Source: an uncultured Oscillospiraceae bacterium (GTDB taxonomy: Bacteria; Bacillota; Clostridia; Oscillospirales; Oscillospiraceae). From it: DNA of 8,909 nucleotides. Shown here piece after piece: positions 1 to 6,589 of the stretch; the stretch's first letter is position 1, and every line of letters starts with the position of its first letter. The stretch covers positions 1-8,909 of the forward strand of contig CAJTVO010000133.1 in NCBI GenBank assembly GCA_910579485.1. Reading direction: 5' to 3'. The position numbers and the translations under genes are program-made. A model generated the notes under the pieces. The model saw only the letters and a program-made list of their open reading frames with translations. It was not told where the DNA came from and made no database searches.

Positions 1-19
1 TTGGTTCTGGCGCGTTTTT

Positions 20-121
20 GGTACCTTTTGTCGCGGGACAAAAGGTACCGCAGGGTCCGGGGGCGCGTAGCCCCCGGGCTTTCAAAAAGAAAACGCCCCG
101 TGCCGCCGCGCAGCGGCGGCA
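20..121 (+). repeat. Three-hairpin composite repeat, copy A
   Basis: Three consecutive inverted repeats are seen. Hairpin 1 has 13-bp arms (20-32 with 37-49, loop 33-36). Hairpin 2 has 8-bp arms (57-64 with 70-77). Hairpin 3 has 9-bp arms (101-109 with 113-121, loop 110-112). A conserved linker, TTTCAAAAAGAAA, lies at 80-92. The stretch 48-92 matches the reverse complement of 8841-8885 at 41 of 45 positions, so this is one of two inverted copies in the window. No coding sequence overlaps it. The form resembles REP- or MITE-like intergenic repeats. Copy number elsewhere in the genome, and whether it moves, cannot be seen here. Confidence 0.85.
82..121 (-). terminator. Probable operon terminator within repeat copy A
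   Basis: Reading the minus strand past the zinc-ribbon stop codon at 134, a 9-bp GC-rich hairpin (121 to 101, loop TGC) is followed after a short GC-rich spacer by a T-rich tract, TTTTCTTTTT (93 to 84). The spacer of about 7 nt between stem and T tract is longer than in a textbook intrinsic terminator, so strength is uncertain. The hairpin is part of the larger repeat and may have been co-opted as the 3' end of the operon. Confidence 0.45.
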
Positions 122-133
122 GAAAAGATCGCT

Positions 134-550
134 CTACCCTCTGCTGAGGGGCTTCCCACAATTCTGACAGTATAAGCTCCCCGCGCCGTTCCCCTCCCCG
201 CAGGCGGAGCAGACCAAAAGCCCCCGCAGGGTCTCCAGCTCGCGGCGGTGAGCATCCAGCTCCTCATAAAGCCCGTCTACATATTCCAGTATCTCCTGGA
301 CCCGCCCGCTTTCAGCGGGCCGCCCCTTGTGGGCGGCGTACATGATCTCCCCCACCGCCCGCATCTGGAGATCGATCTCCTCCTGCAGATCGTGGACCTC
401 CCGCTCCAGGCGGAGCTGGGAGAGGGCCTCCCCCGCCCGCCGCTCCACGGCGGACGCGCCCTCCCGCAGGGCGGCGGCGGCGTCCAGCGCCGCGTCCCCC
501 GCCTGACGAATACCCCTTTGCAAAGGATGGACCGTGATCTTGAATTTCAT
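134..550 (-). CDS. Coiled-coil protein with C-terminal zinc ribbon
   Basis: A 138-residue protein of unknown function, and I do not recognise a named family member. Residues about 20-110 are rich in Ala, Glu, Leu and Arg and look like a long helical or coiled-coil region with heptad-like spacing. The C terminus carries a four-cysteine zinc ribbon: C114-x2-C117, then C128-x2-C131 (CSAC ... CQNC), of the type found at the ends of many Firmicute regulatory or scaffold proteins. There is no signal peptide or membrane segment, so it is probably cytoplasmic. The ATG at 550 follows a purine-rich AGGAAGGGG at 565-557, and the gene begins 17 nt after the kinase stop, so it is probably cotranscribed and last in the operon. 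A role in protein or nucleic-acid binding is only a guess. Confidence 0.85.
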   Translation of the reverse strand: MKFKITVHPLQRGIRQAGDAALDAAAALREGASAVERRAGEALSQLRLEREVHDLQEEIDLQMRAVGEIMYAAHKGRPAESGRVQEILEYVDGLYEELDAHRRELETLRGLLVCSACGEGNGAGSLYCQNCGKPLSRG

Positions 551-567
551 GCTGTTACCCCTTCCTG

Positions 568-1512
568 TTAATCATCATAAATGCCGCCGCCGATGAACTC
601 CCGGATCAGGGAATCGGGGGCCACATAGCTCTCGTCCAATATCTCGAAGCGGGGATACGCCTCCGCCAGCTGCCGGACCTCCTCATACCGCTCCATGTCC
701 GGCGACACCCGCAGATGGTCGAACAGCGGCTGGGCAAAGGCCCGGATGACGCTGACCTCATAGGGCAGGGCGCTGTCGAAGACGATGCCCGCGTTGTCCT
801 TGAAGGGAGAGATATACAGCTTCTCCCCCCGGCGGACGTTGGCCCACATTTTCACCGTCACGTCCGCCTTCCAGGCGCGGAACTTGCCGTCCCGGACCGC
901 GCGGCGCTCCAGGCGAAGCCAGGTGCGCTTGAAGACCGCCTCCCCCGACTCCCCCAGGATGTCGGAACGGGCGGAAATGTAAACCTTGGCCGCCTGGGGG
1001 TTCCGGCCGGAGATGATGTCGTTGAGGGCGTGGATGCCCTCGAAGATGGCGATCTCGTCCCGGCCCAGGCGGAGGGGCTGGCTCTTGATGTCCGAGCGCA
1101 TCTGACGGGCAAACTCGAACTTGGGGATCAGGATCTTCTCGCCGCGGTCCAGGGCGGCGAAGTGCCGGTTGAGCAGATCCATGTCCATGCAGAAGGGGGA
1201 CTCGTAGTCGATCTGGCCCTCCCGGTTCCGGGGGGCGGTCTCCGGGTCCACGGTCTTGAAATAGTTGTCCATGGCCACGGCGTGGGAGCGGATGCCCATC
1301 TCCTCCAGCTTGGCCTCGATCTTTTTGGCGGTGGTGGTCTTGCCGGAGCCGGAGGGACCGGACAGCAGAACGATCCGGGATTTGCCGAGGTTGGCCGCGA
1401 TCTTCCGGGCGGCGGCTTCGATCTTCTTGTCGTAGGCCGCGTCGCTCTCCTGGACGAAGCCCCGGGGATCGCTGCGGACGGCGGCGTTGATCTGCGCAAG
1501 GGAATAGGCCAT
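568..1512 (-). CDS. Uridine kinase-like P-loop nucleoside kinase
   Basis: A 314-residue cytoplasmic P-loop kinase of the uridine kinase/phosphoribulokinase superfamily. After an N-terminal helical segment (1-45) come a beta strand and a Walker A motif GPSGSGKT (52-59). A substrate-loop motif MDNYF (81-85) and an IDYESPFCMDM stretch (101-111) are typical of uridine kinases. IFEGIHALN (156-164) is the Walker B-like strand. The family phosphorylates uridine or cytidine with NTP, but many Firmicute members are annotated only as nucleoside kinase. The longer relatives carry an N-terminal TGS domain, which is absent here. The true substrate is therefore uncertain. The ATG at 1512 follows AAAGGAG (1527-1521) at 8 nt spacing, and the gene starts 28 nt after the hemZ stop. 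Confidence 0.88.
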   Translation of the reverse strand: MAYSLAQINAAVRSDPRGFVQESDAAYDKKIEAAARKIAANLGKSRIVLLSGPSGSGKTTTAKKIEAKLEEMGIRSHAVAMDNYFKTVDPETAPRNREGQIDYESPFCMDMDLLNRHFAALDRGEKILIPKFEFARQMRSDIKSQPLRLGRDEIAIFEGIHALNDIISGRNPQAAKVYISARSDILGESGEAVFKRTWLRLERRAVRDGKFRAWKADVTVKMWANVRRGEKLYISPFKDNAGIVFDSALPYEVSVIRAFAQPLFDHLRVSPDMERYEEVRQLAEAYPRFEILDESYVAPDSLIREFIGGGIYDD

Positions 1513-1540
1513 GGTTCCTTCTCCTTTCTGCTCCGGTGCC

Positions 1541-3007
1541 TTACATATTCGCGTAAAACGCCCGAAAAGCCGCCTGGTTGGCGGCGATCTTCTCTGGCCG
1601 CTGGATATACTCCTGAGGGAATTTCAAGTTGAACACGCGCTCGATATGGTCCTTTTCCGGGTCCACCATCTTGGTGGAGCCCCCCGCCCCCAGGCTGAGG
1701 ATGGTGTGGAGCTCCTCCATAATATAAATATTATACCACCCGGTCCCGCCGGGCCTGCACCAGCCCACGTTCTCAAAGCTGCCGGACATGTACTTCTGCC
1801 GGTAGAGGTAGTAGGGGGCGAAGCCTGCGTCCCGCAGGGCGGGGGCGGCGTAGTCCAGCATGGCGGAGACCTCCTCCACCGTGGGGATGCGGGTGCCCTC
1901 CAGCATGATGCGGCTCCCCTTTTTCAAGGAGAGGGTGTGGATGGTGACGTTGTCCGTGCCGAAGGCGACGACCTCGTCCAGGGTCCGCCGGAAGCCCTCC
2001 GGCGCGTCCTCCGGCAGTCCGGCGATGAGGTCCATGTTCACGTGGGGAAATCCAGCGGCCTTCACCAGTTCCATGGCGGCGCGGATATCGTCCCCGCTGT
2101 GCCGCCGCCCGATGGCCGCCAGAACCCGGCTGTCCATGGACTGGGGGTTGACGCTGATCCGGTCCACGCCGTTTTTCTTGAGGACCGCCAGCTTCTCCGC
2201 CGTGATGGTGTCTGGCCTGCCGGCCTCCACGGTACGCTCCACGGCGTTGGCGAGGTCGAATTTTTCATTCAGCCGGCCCAGCAGCCGGTCCATCTGCTCC
2301 GCCGTCAGCGTAGTGGGGGTGCCGCCGCCCATATAGAAGGAACGTACCTTCAGCCCCAGTTCCCTGACCATGGCGGCGGCGCTGTCCGCCTCCGCCAGCA
2401 GAGCCTGCAAGTAGGGCTCCACCAGATGAAAGGACTTTTCCACGCTGTTGCTGACGAAGCTGCAATAGGCACACCGGGTAGGGCAGAAGGGGATGCCCAC
2501 ATACAGGGATATCTCGTTTTTTTGCAGCTCCCGCTTGGCCTCCAGCCCCGCCTTGGCGCAGGGGAGGCACAGCTTCCGCCGGGACTCGGAGACGAAGTAG
2601 GTGTCCCGCAGGATGGCGTCCGTCTCGGCCTCGCTCTTCCCCTCCTCCAGCAATCCCGCCGCCAGCTTGGCGGGCCGGATGCCGGTGAGGGCTCCCCAGG
2701 CGGGGGTGACGCCGGTGAGGGCCCGGGCGGCCTCGAAGAAGCTGAGCTTCACGGCCCGCTGCTTCAAGCGCTCCCTCTCATATTCGTCCGCCGCGCCGGA
2801 GGTGTCCACACAGGCCGTCCCCCGGGAGGTCTTCCCGTCCACGGACAGCTCCGTGACGGCGGAGGCGGCGGGGCCGTCCATGGCCAAGGCCGCGCGGGCC
2901 GTATGGGGGTCCTCCCCCTCGCAGACGGGCCGCTCCTCCGGGAAAAAGGCCAGCAGGCTCTGCTCCACGGCGTAGCGGTAGTCGTGGCCCGTAAAAATCA
3001 ATTTCAT
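1541..3007 (-). CDS. hemZ: HemZ-type coproporphyrinogen dehydrogenase-like radical SAM protein
   Basis: A 488-residue radical SAM protein, close to the size of B. subtilis HemZ. The N-terminal ~165 residues form a family-specific domain containing LTGIRPAKLA (107-116). The cluster motif is CPTRCAYC, with C175, C179 and C182 expected to bind the [4Fe-4S] cluster that cleaves S-adenosylmethionine. GGGTPT (227-232) is the SAM-binding loop, and NPQSMDSRVLAAIGRRH (287-303) is the conserved HemN/HemW/HemZ segment. The family is linked to anaerobic conversion of coproporphyrinogen III to protoporphyrinogen IX, but the heme role of HemZ is less certain than that of HemN. The open frame runs upstream to 3412, inside the MBL gene. 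I chose ATG 3007 because it fits the family N terminus (MKLIFTGHDYRY) and overlaps the MBL stop as ATGA. No strong Shine-Dalgarno is seen, so translational coupling is likely. Confidence 0.9.
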   Translation of the reverse strand: MKLIFTGHDYRYAVEQSLLAFFPEERPVCEGEDPHTARAALAMDGPAASAVTELSVDGKTSRGTACVDTSGAADEYERERLKQRAVKLSFFEAARALTGVTPAWGALTGIRPAKLAAGLLEEGKSEAETDAILRDTYFVSESRRKLCLPCAKAGLEAKRELQKNEISLYVGIPFCPTRCAYCSFVSNSVEKSFHLVEPYLQALLAEADSAAAMVRELGLKVRSFYMGGGTPTTLTAEQMDRLLGRLNEKFDLANAVERTVEAGRPDTITAEKLAVLKKNGVDRISVNPQSMDSRVLAAIGRRHSGDDIRAAMELVKAAGFPHVNMDLIAGLPEDAPEGFRRTLDEVVAFGTDNVTIHTLSLKKGSRIMLEGTRIPTVEEVSAMLDYAAPALRDAGFAPYYLYRQKYMSGSFENVGWCRPGGTGWYNIYIMEELHTILSLGAGGSTKMVDPEKDHIERVFNLKFPQEYIQRPEKIAANQAAFRAFYANM

Positions 3008-3624
3008 AGGCAAAGCGCCTGCCGCATATAGGGATTGACGTCCCGCTCCAGGGCCAGGGAGGACAGTCTCCCGTGCCCCGGGCAGACCTGGTAGTCCCCC
3101 TCCAGCCGTCCCAGCCGCTTCAGGGAGCGCATCATATCCTCCTCGCTCCCCCCGGGCAGGTCGCACCGCCCGCAGCTTCCGGCAAACAAGGTGTCTCCGC
3201 AGAGCATCACGTCCTCCGCCAGGATCACCACGCTGCCCGCCGAGTGGCCCGGGGTATGAAGGACCTTCAGCGTCAGGCCGCCCAGAGAGAGGGTGTCCCC
3301 TTCGCTGTAGGTCCGCTGGTTCTTCCCCGCGTGGGGGAAGAAGTAGTGGGGATTGGGCTCGTCCGCCGGGCACAGCTCCTTCTCGTGGGCGTACACCGGC
3401 AGGTCCGGCCACTTCTCCAGCAGGGCGGGGATGGCGCCCACGTGGTCCCAGTGGCCGTGGGTCAGAAGGATCATCCGCGGCTCCAGACCGCTCTTTTCGA
3501 TCATGGACAGCACCTTTTCCGGGGAGCCGCCGGGGTCCGTCACGGTGCAGACCTTCGCAGCCTCGTCGCCGACCAGGTAACAGTTGGTGTCGATCTGTCC
3601 AACAGGGATGGTGTCAAAAATCAT
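3004..3624 (-). CDS. MBL-fold metallo-hydrolase, glyoxalase II-like
   Basis: A 206-residue single-domain metallo-beta-lactamase-fold hydrolase, the usual length for the small glyoxalase II/YcbL-like family. Metal ligands visible are THGHWDH (55-61), H127 in HTPGHSAG, D144 in LCGDTLF and H184 in CPGHG, which is a full binuclear metal site. GSCGRCDLPGG (149-159) corresponds to the GSxGRxDxPGG stretch of the family. Members hydrolyse thioesters such as S-lactoylglutathione or related small-molecule esters. The glutathione-binding C-terminal domain of true glyoxalase II is absent, so the substrate is unknown. It is probably cytoplasmic, as no signal peptide is present. The ATG at 3624 follows AAAGGAG around 3642-3636. 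The stop overlaps the hemZ start by 4 nt. An MBL gene next to hemZ and dtd is a recurrent arrangement in Clostridia (family knowledge). Confidence 0.92.
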   Translation of the reverse strand: MIFDTIPVGQIDTNCYLVGDEAAKVCTVTDPGGSPEKVLSMIEKSGLEPRMILLTHGHWDHVGAIPALLEKWPDLPVYAHEKELCPADEPNPHYFFPHAGKNQRTYSEGDTLSLGGLTLKVLHTPGHSAGSVVILAEDVMLCGDTLFAGSCGRCDLPGGSEEDMMRSLKRLGRLEGDYQVCPGHGRLSSLALERDVNPYMRQALCL

Positions 3625-3654
3625 AGCAGCACGCGCTCCTTTCCTGCGAAAGCG

Positions 3655-3864
3655 TTATTCCTTGTTTTCCGCCGCTCGACCGCCCAGATACCGGCGCAGC
3701 GTGATGATAAAGGCGGCAGTAAAGACCGCCGCAATAATAAACAGCAATAATCCCAGCCCCTGACGCCCACGGGACATAGCTTTGGCGCAATCCACGATCC
3801 AAACGATCCCTCCAAGGCCGCACATCACAATCTTGACCAGCAAGCGGGTTTCCTTATTTTTCAT
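3655..3864 (-). CDS. Small two-segment membrane protein, unknown function
   Basis: A 69-residue protein that I do not recognise. A short basic N terminus (MKNKETR) leads into a hydrophobic segment at about 8-27. A charged turn (AMSRGRQ) follows, then a stronger hydrophobic segment at about 37-56 and a basic/acidic tail. A two-helix hairpin in the membrane is likely. Coding is supported by a strong AGGAGGG (3875-3869) 4 nt before ATG 3864. This ribosome binding site overlaps the dtd stop (TAG at 3876-3874). The gene is 30 nt before the MBL start. By eye its base composition is less GC-rich than rel or recJ. It interrupts the dtd-MBL adjacency. Overlapping frames of similar length at 3614-3823 and 3621-3815 have no comparable start signal. 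Confidence 0.75.
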   Translation of the reverse strand: MKNKETRLLVKIVMCGLGGIVWIVDCAKAMSRGRQGLGLLLFIIAAVFTAAFIITLRRYLGGRAAENKE

Positions 3865-3873
3865 CGCGCCCTC

Positions 3874-4314
3874 CTATTTCTCCGTATCAAACAAAATGGT
3901 CACCGGTCCGTTGTTCTGGGAGAATACCTGCATATCCGCCCCGAACTCTCCGTGCTCTACGGTGAATCCCCGCTCCCGGCAACGCTCCATGAATTTCTCA
4001 TACAGCGGAATAGCAAGGTCTGGCTTCGCCGCTCCGGAGAACCCCGGACGGCGGCTGGAGGTGTCGGCGTAAAGGGTGAACTGGCTCACCACCAGGATGC
4101 CGCCGCCCACCTGCTCCAGACTGCGGTTCATTTTCCCGTTTTCGTCCTCGAAAATGCGGAGGTTGCATATTTTGTCCGCCAGCTTGACGGCGGTATCCTC
4201 GGTATCGCTGGGGCCGACCCCCAGAAGGATCAGATAGCCCCGGCCGATCTGGCCGTTGATCTTCCCGTCGATCTCCACCGACGCGGACCGCACCCGGGTC
4301 ACGACTGCTCTCAT
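3874..4314 (-). CDS. dtd: D-aminoacyl-tRNA deacylase
   Basis: A 146-residue protein of the standard DTD length. It removes D-amino acids (and glycine from mischarged tRNA-Ala) from tRNA, acting as a homodimer in the cytoplasm during translation quality control. The two family signature motifs are present: SQFTLYAD (77-84) and NNGPVT (134-139, the NxGPxT motif), which together form the active-site pocket. MRAVVTRVRSASVEIDG at the start also matches the family. ATG 4314 follows GGAGGAG (4326-4320) at 5 nt spacing. The 46-nt gap before it, after the rel stop, holds a parS-like palindrome. Location directly downstream of rel is the usual Firmicute arrangement. Confidence 0.95.
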   Translation of the reverse strand: MRAVVTRVRSASVEIDGKINGQIGRGYLILLGVGPSDTEDTAVKLADKICNLRIFEDENGKMNRSLEQVGGGILVVSQFTLYADTSSRRPGFSGAAKPDLAIPLYEKFMERCRERGFTVEHGEFGADMQVFSQNNGPVTILFDTEK

Positions 4315-4334
4315 ATAAGCTCCTCCAAAAGAAC

Positions 4335-4356
4335 AAATGTTTCACGTGAAACATTT
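4335..4356. promoter_or_regulatory. parS: parS-like ParB/Spo0J binding site
   Basis: A 22-bp perfect palindrome in the rel-dtd gap has as its core TGTTTCACGTGAAACA at 4338-4353. This matches all 16 positions of the B. subtilis parS consensus TGTTNCACGTGAAACA (established knowledge), with three further symmetric base pairs on each side. ParB binds parS as a dimer, loads as a CTP-dependent clamp and spreads, recruiting SMC and organising the origin region. The sequence is not the Noc site (ATTTCCCGGGAAAT). Binding itself is inferred. Confidence 0.85.
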
Positions 4357-4360
4357 TGCT

Positions 4361-6586
4361 TTATCCCGCCGGGCGGTTCACCTTCATGACGCTGGAAATT
4401 TGATGGATCTTCCGCATGACCTGGTCCAGCTGCCTGGAGTCGGTGACCGAGAGGGTCAGGTGGAAGATGGCGAAGCCATCGGCGGTGGTGTGGACGTTCA
4501 GGTTGCTGATATTGACCTTGCAGGTGCTCACGGCGGTAGAGATGTCCACCAGCAGATTGGTCCGGTCCTTGCACACCACTTCCAGTCCGGTGGTGTAGGA
4601 ATCCCGGATGTCGTCGCTCCAGCTGACCTTGATCCAGCGGCCCTGGTCGGCGGGGGTGCGCCGGCGGGGGTCGGCGTTGGGGCAGTCCTTGCGGTGGACG
4701 GACACGCCGTAGCCCCGGGTGATGAAGCCGATGATCTCGTCCCCCGGCACGGGGGCGCAGCACTTGGAGAACTTCACCAAGCAGTTGGAGAGGCCCTCCA
4801 CCACGATGCCCTTCTCGCTCTTGACCTTCCTGGGCAGGGCGGACCTGGCTTCCTGGGCGGCTCTGGCCTCCTGAGCGGCACGGGCGGCGGCCTCCTCGGC
4901 GGCCTTGGCCATGGCGGCGGCCCGGTTGATCTGAAGCAGCTCGTCCCGGACCCGGTTCACCGCCTTCAGGGCCGTCAGGCCCCCGTAGCCGATGGCGGCG
5001 TACATCTCGTCCAGGGACTGGAAGCTGACCCGCTTGAGGATGCTGGGCAGCACGTCGGAGGCCGTGATCTGGCTCATGGTGAGGCCCACGTGCTTCAGCT
5101 CCGCCTCGAAGGAGGCCCGGCCCTGGGCGATGTTCTCCTCCCGGCGCTCCCGCTTGAACCACTGGCGGATCTTGCTGCGGGCCTCGCTGCTCTTGGCGAT
5201 CTTCATCCAGTCCCGGCTGGGGCCGTGGGCGGACTTGGAGGTGTTGATCTCCACCACGTCGCCGTTGTGGAGCTGGTAGTCGAAGCCCACCATCCGGCCG
5301 TTGATCTTCGCCCCCACCATGGTATTGCCGATGGCGGAGTGGATGGAGTAGGCGAAGTCGATGGGGGTAGCTCCGGCGGGGAGGTTGATAACGTCCCCCC
5401 GGGGGGTGAAGACGAAGACCTCGTCGGCGAACATGTCCACCTTCAGGGAGTGGATGAACTCCTCCGCGTCGGCGTCCTCCTGGTTCTCCAGCAGGCGGCG
5501 GATCCACTCATAGTCCGCCTCGCCCCCCTCCCGCTTGATGCCCTGCTTGTACTTCCAGTGGGCGGCCACGCCGTACTCGTTGATGGCGTGCATGTCGTAG
5601 GTGCGGATCTGCACCTCGAAGGGGATGCCCTCCTCCCCGATGACGGTGGTGTGGAGGGACTGGTACATATTGGGCTTGGGGGTGGCGATATAGTCCTTGA
5701 AGCGGCCCAGGATGGGCTTATAGATGTCGTGGATAACCCCCAGCACGTTGTAGCAGTCCTGCACCGTGTCCACCAGTGCCCGGAAGGCGAAGAGGTCGTA
5801 CAGCTCCTCCATGGTCTTCTCCTGGAGGTACATCTTCCGGTAGATGCTGTAGGGGTGCTTCACCCGGCCGTAGACGGTGGCGTGGGGGACGTTCAGCTCC
5901 TGGAGGCGGGTAGTGATCTCCTCCTGGACCGCGCTCATAAACTGGCCGTGCTCGCTCTTGGCGATCTCCAGCTTCCGGGCGATGTCGTCGTAGGCCACCG
6001 GGTCCAGGTACTTTAAGGACAGATCCTCCAGCTCCCACTTCATCTTCGCCAGGCCCAGGCGGTGGGCGATGGGGGCGTAGATCTCCATGGTCTCGAAGGC
6101 CTTCTTCTTCTGCTTGGCGGGGGTCTGGTACTCCATGGTGCGCATGTTGTGGAGCCGGTCGGCGATCTTGATGAGGATCACCCGGATGTCCCGGCTCATG
6201 GCGAAGAGCATCTTGCGCAGGTTCTCCATCTGCTCCTCTTCCATGGTGGAGTACTTCACCCGGGTCAGCTTGGTGACCCCGTCCACGATGTCGGCCACCG
6301 TGACGCTGAACAGCTTGGCGATGTCCTCGTAGCTGCAGTCCGTGTCCTCGATGCAGTCGTGGAGCAGGGCGGCGATGATGGACTCGCTGTCCAGACGCAT
6401 CTCCGCCACGATCTGGGCCACATGGATGGGATGGGTGATATAGGGGGAGCCGTCCCGGCGCATCTGCTCGCCGTGGTGCTCCCGGGCGTATTCATAGGCG
6501 GCCCTGATCTGGGTCAGATCCGCGGAGATGTTGTATCCCCGGATGGTTTTTTCCAGATGCTCGTACCGCTCTTCCACTGAGACCAT
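4361..6586 (-). CDS. relA: Bifunctional (p)ppGpp synthetase/hydrolase Rel
   Basis: A 741-residue Rel protein, full length for the RelA/SpoT family, which makes and degrades the alarmone (p)ppGpp in the stringent response. The N-terminal HD hydrolase domain has H53, HDCIED (76-81) and KIADRLHNMRT (140-150), so hydrolase activity is expected. The synthetase domain has GRVKHPYSIYRKM (240-252), RFKDYI (295-300, the RxKD form of bifunctional Rel rather than the ExDD form of E. coli RelA) and NMYQSLHTTVIG (306-317). A TGS domain (about 388-448) is followed by a helical region, then a Cys/His module (C609, C610, H631, C635) and an ACT domain (about 661-736), which sense the stalled ribosome. An Ala/Glu/Arg-rich stretch (556-583) lies before the Cys module. 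ATG 6586 is 3 nt after the recJ stop, with GAAGGGAG inside recJ, suggesting coupled translation. Confidence 0.97.
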   Translation of the reverse strand: MVSVEERYEHLEKTIRGYNISADLTQIRAAYEYAREHHGEQMRRDGSPYITHPIHVAQIVAEMRLDSESIIAALLHDCIEDTDCSYEDIAKLFSVTVADIVDGVTKLTRVKYSTMEEEQMENLRKMLFAMSRDIRVILIKIADRLHNMRTMEYQTPAKQKKKAFETMEIYAPIAHRLGLAKMKWELEDLSLKYLDPVAYDDIARKLEIAKSEHGQFMSAVQEEITTRLQELNVPHATVYGRVKHPYSIYRKMYLQEKTMEELYDLFAFRALVDTVQDCYNVLGVIHDIYKPILGRFKDYIATPKPNMYQSLHTTVIGEEGIPFEVQIRTYDMHAINEYGVAAHWKYKQGIKREGGEADYEWIRRLLENQEDADAEEFIHSLKVDMFADEVFVFTPRGDVINLPAGATPIDFAYSIHSAIGNTMVGAKINGRMVGFDYQLHNGDVVEINTSKSAHGPSRDWMKIAKSSEARSKIRQWFKRERREENIAQGRASFEAELKHVGLTMSQITASDVLPSILKRVSFQSLDEMYAAIGYGGLTALKAVNRVRDELLQINRAAAMAKAAEEAAARAAQEARAAQEARSALPRKVKSEKGIVVEGLSNCLVKFSKCCAPVPGDEIIGFITRGYGVSVHRKDCPNADPRRRTPADQGRWIKVSWSDDIRDSYTTGLEVVCKDRTNLLVDISTAVSTCKVNISNLNVHTTADGFAIFHLTLSVTDSRQLDQVMRKIHQISSVMKVNRPAG
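4838..4921 (-). repeat. Alanine-rich low-complexity segment in Rel
   Basis: This segment encodes Rel residues 556-583, a run of Ala, Glu, Arg and Gln with a tandem AAQEAR unit. At the DNA level two 18-bp degenerate units (4847-4864 and 4865-4882) are adjacent, and a third partial unit follows. It lies between the helical region and the conserved Cys/His module, so it is likely a helical linker that has grown by slippage. Confidence 0.6.
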
Positions 6587-6589
6587 AGG

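Noticed and set aside
1511..3031. 506-codon open frame on the plus strand opposite hemZ
   Set aside because: Antisense shadow; the minus-strand frame has clear radical SAM motifs and this one has none.
3008..3412. Upstream extension of the hemZ frame to an ATG at 3412
   Set aside because: The extension lies wholly inside the MBL gene, reads as Gly/Arg/Pro-rich shadow sequence and has no family match, whereas ATG 3007 fits the HemZ N terminus and the ATGA overlap.
4335..4356. Palindrome as an intrinsic terminator between rel and dtd
   Set aside because: The palindrome has no loop or GC-rich stem and no following T tract of useful length on the minus strand; the exact parS match explains it better.
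4337..6016. 559-codon open frame on the plus strand opposite rel
   Set aside because: It mirrors the rel reading frame in high-GC DNA, lacks a ribosome binding site, gives a Val/Gly/His-rich low-complexity translation and begins inside the parS palindrome by chance (the palindrome reads MFHVKH on both strands).
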